Assembly (NCBI GenBank): GCA_016719295.1
Contig: JADKAF010000001.1
Span: forward strand, 3,472,001-3,536,000
DNA length: 64,000 bases
Source: Planctomycetota bacterium
GTDB taxonomy: Bacteria; Planctomycetota; UBA1135; JADKAF01
Direction of reading: 5' to 3'
Shown here: in pieces, positions 8,086 to 15,083 of the stretch
Numbering within the stretch: the stretch's first letter is position 1
How the letters are laid out: every line of letters starts with the position of its first letter
Made by a program: the position numbers and the translations under genes
Notes under the pieces: generated by a model
Seen by the model: the letters and a program-made list of their open reading frames with translations, nothing else
The model's database searches: none
What the model was told of the DNA's origin: nothing

Positions 8086-9324
8086 GCTGCGCGAGCTCGC
8101 GAAGGATTGGCGCGACGCGCTGCCCGATTCACTCGTGGAGCGCATCGCCGCGCTCGGCACCGCAGGGTCGACCCCAGCGCGCGCGACGCACGTCATCTAC
8201 TGGATGCGCGCGGCGCCGCGCGGCCACGAGAACCCCGCCCTCGACGCCGCGATCGCCGCGGCCGAGCACCTCGGCTTGCCGACCTACGTTTTCCACGGCC
8301 TCTCGCCGCAGCCCTTGCTCGCCAGCCCGCGGCGATTGGACTTCGCACTCGACGCGGCGCGCGACGTCTCGAACGAGCTCGCCGCGCGCGGCATTCCCTA
8401 CGCCGTCCACGTCGTGCGCCGCGGCGACAAAGCGCGTCCACTCGCCTCGTTGCTGCGCGGCGCGGCCCTTCTCGTCACCGAGCTCGCCCGCTCGAGCCCG
8501 AGCGCGGCTGGGTCGCGGCGCTCGCGGCGCAGAGCACCCCGCTCTGGTGCGTCGATGCCTCGAGCGTGGTTCCGATCGCATACGCGCCGCGTGCACCGCT
8601 CGCGCTCCACCGCTATCGAGAGCAGACGCGCGAAGAGCGCCTCGCGCGCTTGCTGCGGCCGTGGCGCGATCTCGCGCCGCGCGCGCCGATCGCCCCGCCG
8701 CGCTGGCCCTTCGAGCCGACGGATCTAGCCCCCTCCTCGCGCGCAGCACTCCACGCGGAATGCGCGCTGCTGGGACGCGAGACCGCGACGGCCGCGGGAG
8801 GAGCGACCGCAGGCTACGCGCTCTGGTCGACCTGGAAGTTGAGCGGCCTCCGCGCCTGGCCGCAGGAACGCCGCGACCCGAGCGCTCTCGACGGGGAACG
8901 GCTCGCGCAGCTCCTCGACGCGGGACACCTCTCGCCGCGGAAGCTCGCCCGCGATGCCGCGCTGGCCGGGAACGCCGGCGCGAAGCGCTGGCTCCTCGAT
9001 CACACCGTGCGCGGCGATCAAGCAGCCGCTCTGGGCGAGCGCCTCGAGCCATCGCGCAGCGCGATCGATCTCCAGGGCGTCAAGATCCCGGAAACTCTGC
9101 GCGACCACGGCGTCCTGCCGCGCGCTGCGCGCTGGATCTGGCTGCGCTCTTTGCTCCGACAGCTCGCACCGGCCGCGGCCGAGGCGCTCGTCGCCTCGGC
9201 CCTCGCGCGATTCGCCACTTCGGGGCCCTCACCGAGAGAGCTCGCGGAGATCCGCGCCTGGCGCTCGCGGCGTTCCGCGGTTGAAATCGAACCCGGACTC
9301 GCCGAAGGGGCTCCCGCGCCGTAG
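8078..9324 (+). pseudogene. Class II-like DNA photolyase, frameshifted
   Basis: The N-terminal half, from GTG at 8078, resembles the antenna domain of class II cyclobutane-pyrimidine photolyases: HVIYWMRAAPRGHENPALD, LGLPTYVFHGL, RGIPYAVHVVRRG and ALLVTE. The frame breaks at about 8480-8495. Coding continues one frame back (LEPERGWVAALAAQ, then WCVDASSVVPIAYAPRAP), consistent with loss of one base from the ancestral gene. The C-terminal part is alpha-helical, but the usual FAD-binding and tryptophan-rich blocks of class II enzymes are not obvious. It could therefore be a divergent or non-repair member. The start GTG overlaps the hydrolase stop by 8 bases. A sequencing error at the break cannot be excluded. 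Confidence 0.65.
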
Positions 9325-9448
9325 GGGGGTCCGGCTCTTCGCCAGATACTCGGGATCCGCGTGCTTCGCATCTCGTATCGAGGGCGCCTCCGCTCGGCGG
9401 ATCCCATCGACCCGTCCGCAGTTACCGTCTCTGTTCTGGGAGAACACC

Positions 9449-10567
9449 ATGCAAGCGATCCTCACCCTCGGCCTCGGCCTGGGTCTCTGTTTCTCGGGCT
9501 CCGCGTTCGCGCAGGAGCAGGTCTGCCCCGCCTCGAAGGCGCAGGTCGTGAAGACGACGGGCACGCAGGAGTGCACCGGCCAGAAGAGCGAGTGCTCCGG
9601 CCAGGAAGAGCGCCTGACCAGCGCCCGCGTCCAGAAGCTGATCGAAGGCTGCGACAAGGGCTGCGAAGCCAGCAAGGCGCAGCTCACCGCCCTCAAGAAG
9701 GCCGCCGGCACCGAGTGCAGCCAGGAGCTCCTCACCAAGGTGCAGGGCCTCGAGAAGGGCTGCGCAGGCGGCTGCGAGACCAGCAAGGCCACGCTGACGA
9801 AGCTCAGCTCCGCCGTGCAGGAGCCGAAGGCCGACAAGAAGGTCGTCGTCGCGGGCAAGGCCGTCGAGGTCAAGACCTCGGAGCGCGTCGCGAAGCTCGT
9901 CGAGAACTGCGACAAGGGCTGCGAAGCCAGCAAGACCCAGCTCACCGCGCTCAAGAAGGTGGCCGGCACCGAGTGCAACAAGGAGCTCGTGACCAAGATC
10001 CAGGGCTGGGAGAAGGGCTGCGAAGGCGGCTGCGAGACCAGCAAGGCGCAGCTCACCGCGATCAAGACCGCCCTCGGCGACGAGAAGAAGGTCGAGAAGA
10101 AGACCGAAGCGTCGCTCAGCGAGACGACCGCTCAGCTCGTGAAGTGGAGCGAAGGCGGCTGCGCCACCTCGACCGCGACGCTGACCGCGATGAAGAAGGC
10201 CGCCGGCACCGAGTGCTGCAACGACCTCGTCACCAAGATCCAGGCTTGGGAGAAGGGCTGCGCCGGCGGCTGCGAGACCAGCAAGGCCCAGCTCACCGCC
10301 GTCAAGAAGGCGATGACCGATGCGGCGCCCGCGAAGAAGGTCGAGAAGAAGACCGACGCGTCGGTGAGCGACACCGTCGCCCAGCTCGTGAAGTACAGCG
10401 AAGGCGGCTGCACGGCCTCGACCGCGAAGCTCGCGGCGCTGAAGAAGGAGTGCGGCACGGAGTGCAGCGAGGAGCTCGTCACCAAGGTGAAGGCCCTCGA
10501 AGGCAACTGCGCGAAGGGCTGCGACGCCAGCAAGGCGAAGCTCGAGAGCCTGCGCACGAAGCTCTGA
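9449..10567 (+). CDS. Secreted Cys-rich protein with four tandem repeats
   Basis: This 372-residue protein has a clear signal peptide (residues 1-21, cleavage near AFA-QE). The start at 9449 was chosen for that signal. After a Cys-containing linker come four repeats of about 65 residues, at about 57-121, 143-208, 222-290 and 304-372. A full repeat reads roughly GC.KGCEASK..LTALKK.AGTEC...L.TK....EKGC.GGCETSKA.LT, with about five Cys each. Repeats are joined by Lys/Glu-rich linkers (KKVEKKT). No known family is recognised. The even spacing of Cys pairs suggests disulfide-locked or metal-binding helical hairpins in the periplasm or outside the cell. A strong terminator follows. The gene is well conserved internally at DNA level, so recent duplication is likely. 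Confidence 0.8.
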   Translation: MQAILTLGLGLGLCFSGSAFAQEQVCPASKAQVVKTTGTQECTGQKSECSGQEERLTSARVQKLIEGCDKGCEASKAQLTALKKAAGTECSQELLTKVQGLEKGCAGGCETSKATLTKLSSAVQEPKADKKVVVAGKAVEVKTSERVAKLVENCDKGCEASKTQLTALKKVAGTECNKELVTKIQGWEKGCEGGCETSKAQLTAIKTALGDEKKVEKKTEASLSETTAQLVKWSEGGCATSTATLTAMKKAAGTECCNDLVTKIQAWEKGCAGGCETSKAQLTAVKKAMTDAAPAKKVEKKTDASVSDTVAQLVKYSEGGCTASTAKLAALKKECGTECSEELVTKVKALEGNCAKGCDASKAKLESLRTKL

Positions 10568-10585
10568 TCGAAGAGCCTTCTCGTC

Positions 10586-10629
10586 AGCGGAGGCGCGCTT
10601 CGGGAGCGATCCCGGGGCGCGCCTCCGCT
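10586..10629. terminator. GC-rich terminator hairpin
   Basis: A perfect 13-base inverted repeat (arms 10586-10598 and 10617-10629, 18-base loop) starts 19 bases after the stop of the Cys-rich repeat gene. It is followed by CGTTTGG. It separates that gene from the convergent kinase/MFS gene and could stop transcription from both sides. Confidence 0.7.
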
Positions 10630-10660
10630 CGTTTGGATGCGCGAGATGCGCAGCGGCGGC

Positions 10661-12859
10661 TCAGGTCGTGCGCCCCGAGCGCACGAGGCGGATCAGCGTG
10701 GGCAGCGTGAGCGCGACACAGAGAATCTCGGACAGACCTGCCGTCACGAACGCGAGCCCGAAGCCGAGGCCGTTCTCGCCGACGAGCTGAACGACGCCCG
10801 CGCCGACCAGCGGGCCGCAGATGAAGCCGAGCGAGCCCGCGGCATTGAAGGCCCCCATCGCGGCGCCCTTCGACGCGGGCCCCGCGAGGTCGGTCGCGAG
10901 GATCAGCGACGGCACGAACATCACCGCCGAGCAGATGCCGAGGAAGACCATCGGGAGCGCCAGCACCTCGGGCGACCAGAGTCCGAGGCTCATCGCACCG
11001 AATCCATAGATCGCGCTGCCCCAGCAGGTGAGCGCCACGCGGGAACGGCGCTCGGAGAGCTTGCCGAAGGGATAGGAGAGCAGCGCGAAGGGCACGAGGA
11101 AGGCGCCGAGCAGCATGCCGATGCGATCGACCGGCACGTTGTGGATCTTGCTGAGCCAGAGCGGGAACACCGAGGTGAAGAAGCCCACGGTGAAGCGGTC
11201 CACGAAGGCGAACGAGAGCGGCGCGAGCAAGGCGTGATCGCGCGAGAGCGCGCCGAACGCCGCGCGCAGCCCCGACTTCGCTCCACGGAAGGGCGCCTCG
11301 CGGAGCAGCAGCGAGCACGCGATGGCCGCCAGGATCGAGAGCGCCGCTCCTACCTGCAGCGGACGCAGCGGATCGCCGCGCCCGATGATGCCGCCGCAGG
11401 AAGCGCCGAGGGTCACGCCCAGCGTCAGGCCCGCGCCGACGAGGCCCATCGTGCGCCCGCGTTGCGCGGGTGCCGCGCCATCGGCGGCGAGCGCCATGAG
11501 CAGCGAGAGCGCGGTGATGTGGGTCACGCCATCGAGGAAGCGCACGCCGAGCAACGCGGGGAAGCTCGCGACCTGCGTCATCGCGAGGAGCAGCAGCGCG
11601 TTCAAGAGCAGCGCCACGACGACGAAGACCTTGCGCTTGCCGAGACGATCGCTGAGTGCCCCCGCGAGCGGGGCGGCGAGGAAGGCGCCGATCATCTGCA
11701 GCGCCATGAACCAGCTCGTCGCGAAGACGCTGACATCGAAGCGCTCCTGCACGAGCTTGCGGAGCACCGCGACCGGCAGCGTGCTCGGGATCAAGATCAG
11801 GCAGGCGAGCAGCGGCAGCGCGAGCCGGGAGGTCCGGCGCACATCGGGCGACTCGGCCGCGCTCGCGCTCGCGTCTTCCGCTGCCGCTCCGCTCGCGCGC
11901 TCGAGCTCGGCGGCGAGCTGCGCGCCATCCGCCGGACGCCGCCGCGGATCGGCGTCGAGGCAACGCGCGACGAGCTCGGCGAGCGCTCGCGGGATCGCGG
12001 GTAGCACGCGATCGAGACGCGGGGCTGCCGCGCGCAGGATCTGCTCGGCCGTCTGGTGCCGCAGCGGCCCCGGGAAGGGCAGCTCGAGCGCGAGCGCCTC
12101 GTAGAGGCACGCGGCGAGCGAGAAGACGTCGCTCCGTGCATCGAGCGCCCCGCGCTCGAGATCGACCTGCTCGGGAGCGAAGGTATCGATCGCGCCGGGG
12201 ACTTCGCCCGCGCGCACCGCGGCCGCATGTCCCGCGAGCGCAGGATCGACGATCCAAGGAGAGCCGTGGGCATCGACGAGCAGGTTCGCCGGCTTCAGGT
12301 TGCCGTGAATGAAGCCCCGTCGGTGCAGCTCGCCGAGAGCGCGCGCGGCGCGTGCGAAGAAGCGCACCACGTTCGCGATGCGCCGCGCGTCGTCGCCCTC
12401 GCCGGCACTCCCGAAGGGCCGCGCCGCTTCGTCGTTCCCGTGCTCGTCGGGGAGCGGCACGCTGCGCGCGCTGTTGCCCTTGCGGCGCCCTTCCTTCGCG
12501 CGCTGGATGCGCGAATAGAGATCCTCGCCATCGAAGAGCGGGGAGACGAGCACGCAGTGCTCGCCTTCGACGCAGAGGTCGAGGATCGGCAAGAGCCCGC
12601 CGCTCGCGGCCTCTGCCGCCGCGTTCCATTGCGCGCGTCGCGCTTCGAGCGCCGCTCTGGCGGAGGGCGCGGCCCAACGCGCGCGCAGCGCCTTCAGCGC
12701 GACGCGTTCCTCCCGCTCCGCGTCGTCGCCCGAATAGAGGAAGCCCAGGCTTCCCTGCCCGAGCTTCTCGCGCAGGCGATAGCGTCCGGCGAGCTCGGTG
12801 CAGCCGAGCAACGGATCGCGCTCGCGACCGCGCGGCGAAAGAGGGCTCGGGCGATCCAT
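10661..12859 (-). CDS. Pseudokinase-MFS transporter fusion protein
   Basis: This 732-residue protein joins a Ser/Thr-kinase fold (about 25-325) to a 12-helix major facilitator domain (about 345-730). The kinase part keeps a glycine-rich loop (LGQGSLGF, 33-40), the ATP-anchoring Lys56 in VALK, Asn192 and Asp205. However, the catalytic HRD motif reads His185-Gly186-Asn187 and DFG reads Asp-Pro-Ala, so the proton acceptor is missing. It is best called a pseudokinase. The APE-like motif is APEQ. The MFS half shows the A-motif GALSDRLGKRK and an alternating pattern of hydrophobic helices. The start is the ATG at 12859. It is divergent from the PQQ/methyltransferase gene across 93 bases. A regulatory, nucleotide-sensing role for the kinase fold is inference. 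Confidence 0.85.
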   Translation of the reverse strand: MDRPSPLSPRGRERDPLLGCTELAGRYRLREKLGQGSLGFLYSGDDAEREERVALKALRARWAAPSARAALEARRAQWNAAAEAASGGLLPILDLCVEGEHCVLVSPLFDGEDLYSRIQRAKEGRRKGNSARSVPLPDEHGNDEAARPFGSAGEGDDARRIANVVRFFARAARALGELHRRGFIHGNLKPANLLVDAHGSPWIVDPALAGHAAAVRAGEVPGAIDTFAPEQVDLERGALDARSDVFSLAACLYEALALELPFPGPLRHQTAEQILRAAAPRLDRVLPAIPRALAELVARCLDADPRRRPADGAQLAAELERASGAAAEDASASAAESPDVRRTSRLALPLLACLILIPSTLPVAVLRKLVQERFDVSVFATSWFMALQMIGAFLAAPLAGALSDRLGKRKVFVVVALLLNALLLLAMTQVASFPALLGVRFLDGVTHITALSLLMALAADGAAPAQRGRTMGLVGAGLTLGVTLGASCGGIIGRGDPLRPLQVGAALSILAAIACSLLLREAPFRGAKSGLRAAFGALSRDHALLAPLSFAFVDRFTVGFFTSVFPLWLSKIHNVPVDRIGMLLGAFLVPFALLSYPFGKLSERRSRVALTCWGSAIYGFGAMSLGLWSPEVLALPMVFLGICSAVMFVPSLILATDLAGPASKGAAMGAFNAAGSLGFICGPLVGAGVVQLVGENGLGFGLAFVTAGLSEILCVALTLPTLIRLVRSGRTT

Positions 12860-12952
12860 GGGGCGCGCGATGGTAGCGGAGCGCGGCACGCGGCTCCACG
12901 GCGAACGATCGGCGCGCTTGCCGCGGGCTCGCGCGCGCGTTCGAATCCGCCC

Positions 12953-15001
12953 ATGAGGAACTCCGCTTCCGCGCTCGGCTCTCTCTCCTTGCTCGCGATC
13001 TTCGCCGTGGCCCTCGCGGCGCAGGAGCCGGCGCCGCTCCCGGCTTGGTCGCGCTTCCGCGGGCCGAACGGCGCAGGCAGCGCGAGCCCCGCTCGCTTGC
13101 CCGTGCATCTCGGCGATCCGGAGCTCAAGCTCTGGAGGACGGAGCTGCCGGCCGGACACTCGTCGCCGGTGCTGAGCGGCGAGCACGTCTTCCTCACCGC
13201 GGAGGAGAACGAGACGCTCTTCCTCTACGCGCTCGCGCGCACGGACGGCCGCGTCGCGTGGCGCCGCGAGGTGGCGCGCGAGCGTCGCGACGTGGTCGAC
13301 CAACGCAATCACCCCGCGTCCCCCACACCGGCGGTCGATGCGCAGCGCATCGTGGTGTTCTTCCCCGATGTGGGGCTGCTCGCGTTCGATCACGCCGGGA
13401 AGGAGCTCTGGAAGAAGCCCCTCGGGCCGTTCCGGAACGTCTACGGCATGGGCGCCTCGCCGATCCTCGCCGGCGAGCTCGCGCTGCTCGCCTGCGATCA
13501 GAACCAGGGCTCCTATCTGCTCGCCGTCGATGCGCGCAGCGGCGAGACGCGGTGGAAGGCCGAGCGACCGTGGGCGCGCAGCGGCCACTGCACGCCGATC
13601 CTCTGGCGCACTCCGCAGGGCGAGGAGCAGGTGCTGCTGCCGGGCTCGTTCGAGCTCGACGCCTACGCGCTCGCGAGCGGCGAGCGGCGCTGGTGGGTGC
13701 AAGGGCTCTCGTTCGAGATGAAGTCCGTGCCCGTGATGCTCGGCGACACGCTGTACATCAACGGCTACGGCTCGCCCGAGAACGACCCGGGGCGCGTGGT
13801 CGAGCGCCCCGAGCTCAATGCGCTCGATACGAACGGCGACGGCGTGCTCGCGCGCGACGAGGTAAAGGATCCCCTGCTCGGCGAGTGGCACGCGTTCGTC
13901 GATCTCGACGGGAGCAAGACGCTCGACGCGGCGGAGTGGGACTACCTCGGCGCCGCGCTGCGCTCGCGGAACGGGCTCCTCGCCATCGCGTGCGGCGGCA
14001 GCGGCGATCGAACGAAGGAAGCGGTGAAGTGGACCTATCACCGCAGCGTGCCGCAGCTCCCCTCCATGCTGATCGGGCGGAGCGGGCTCTTCGTGCTGCA
14101 CGATCAGGGCGGCTTGGTCACCGTGCTCGATCCGTTCACCGGGGAGATGAAGCAGCGCGCGCGCCTGGACCATGCGATCGACTCCTACTACGCGTCGCCG
14201 GTCGCGTGCGACGGGCTGGTCGTCTTCGCCAGCACGAGCGGCTTGGTGAGCATCTGCCGCGATGCGCTGCCGCTCGAGACGCGCGCGGTGCACGACTTCG
14301 AGGAGCCGATCTACGCGACGCCGGCGATCGAGGGCGGCGTGCTCTATCTGCGCACGGAGAAGGCGCTCTACGCGTTCCGCCATCGCGAGCCGGCGGCGGT
14401 GAAGAGCTATCAGGGCCGCGTCGTCGCGCAGACCATGCACTGGCAGGGCGCCGGCTGGCTGATGCGCGAGACGCGCGAGAAGGAGGAAGCGCCGGAGCAG
14501 CTCCTCGGGCAGCTCGGGCTCCGCGAAGGGATGACGGTCGCGGACCTGGGCTGCGGCAACGGCTTCCACGCGCTGCGCATCGCGCGGCGGATCGGTGCCG
14601 GCGGACGCGTTCTCGCCGTCGATCTCCAGCCCGAGATGCTGCGCCTCCTCGAGGCCCTCGCCGCGAAGGAGCAGCTCGAGAACATCCGCACGATCGAGTG
14701 CGAGTCCTTCGACCCCCACCTACCGCCGCGCTCCTGCGACCTGATCCTCATGGTCGACGTCTACCACGAGCTCTCGCATCCCGAGCCCGTGCTGCGCCGC
14801 GTGCGCGAAGCGCTGAAGCCCGGCGGGCGTCTGGCCCTCGTCGAGTTCCGCACCGAGGACAAGGACGTCCCCATCAAGCCCGAGCACAAGATGAGCAAGG
14901 CCCAATGCCTGCTCGAGCTCGAAGCCAACGGCTTCCGCCTCGCGAGCTCCTACGACGAGCTCCCCTGGCAGCATCTCCTCTTCTTCGAGCCCACCCGCTG
15001 A
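12953..15001 (+). CDS. Secreted PQQ-propeller/EF-hand/SAM-methyltransferase fusion
   Basis: This 682-residue protein has a signal peptide (about 1-24, ending ALAAQEP). Residues 35-480 form a PQQ-type beta-propeller with repeated YALARTDGRVAWRRE, LLAVDARSGETRWKAE and VTVLDPFTGEMKQ blades. An EF-hand pair lies inside it near residues 285-325 (DTNGDGVLARDE and DLDGSKTLDAAEW). The last 180 residues are a class I SAM-dependent methyltransferase with motif I VADLGCGNGFHAL, then LAVDLQPEML and LKPGGRLALVEF. SAM is not normally available outside the cytoplasm, so a secreted methyltransferase domain is puzzling. Similar exported methyltransferase-like proteins are known from planctomycetes. The fusion with a propeller and EF-hands is notable. 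The stop lies five bases before a 77-base hairpin. Confidence 0.82.
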   Translation: MRNSASALGSLSLLAIFAVALAAQEPAPLPAWSRFRGPNGAGSASPARLPVHLGDPELKLWRTELPAGHSSPVLSGEHVFLTAEENETLFLYALARTDGRVAWRREVARERRDVVDQRNHPASPTPAVDAQRIVVFFPDVGLLAFDHAGKELWKKPLGPFRNVYGMGASPILAGELALLACDQNQGSYLLAVDARSGETRWKAERPWARSGHCTPILWRTPQGEEQVLLPGSFELDAYALASGERRWWVQGLSFEMKSVPVMLGDTLYINGYGSPENDPGRVVERPELNALDTNGDGVLARDEVKDPLLGEWHAFVDLDGSKTLDAAEWDYLGAALRSRNGLLAIACGGSGDRTKEAVKWTYHRSVPQLPSMLIGRSGLFVLHDQGGLVTVLDPFTGEMKQRARLDHAIDSYYASPVACDGLVVFASTSGLVSICRDALPLETRAVHDFEEPIYATPAIEGGVLYLRTEKALYAFRHREPAAVKSYQGRVVAQTMHWQGAGWLMRETREKEEAPEQLLGQLGLREGMTVADLGCGNGFHALRIARRIGAGGRVLAVDLQPEMLRLLEALAAKEQLENIRTIECESFDPHLPPRSCDLILMVDVYHELSHPEPVLRRVREALKPGGRLALVEFRTEDKDVPIKPEHKMSKAQCLLELEANGFRLASSYDELPWQHLLFFEPTR

Positions 15002-15006
15002 CCCGC

Positions 15007-15083
15007 AACCGAACGTACGGTGCCAGAGCAAATTCCTCCGGTTAGTAACCGGAGGAATTTGCTCTGGCACCGTACGTTCGGTT
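15007..15083. repeat. 37-base perfect inverted repeat, 3-base loop
   Basis: The arms 15007-15043 and 15047-15083 are perfect reverse complements around the loop AGT. The element fills the whole gap between a plus-strand gene ending at 15001 and a minus-strand gene whose stop codon begins at 15084. Its base composition is visibly less GC-rich than the flanks. It could act as a terminator for both genes, although no T-run is present. Its length and perfection suggest a mobile palindromic repeat instead. Confidence 0.85.

Noticed and set aside
9600..10567. Regular repeats resembling a CRISPR array
   Set aside because: The repeat unit is about 200 bases, lies entirely within one open reading frame and has no spacer structure.
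10661..14719. Very long minus-strand reading frame extending past the kinase/MFS gene
   Set aside because: Beyond 12859 it runs opposite to the PQQ/methyltransferase gene, shows Arg/Glu-rich non-family sequence and is a shadow of the high-GC coding strand.
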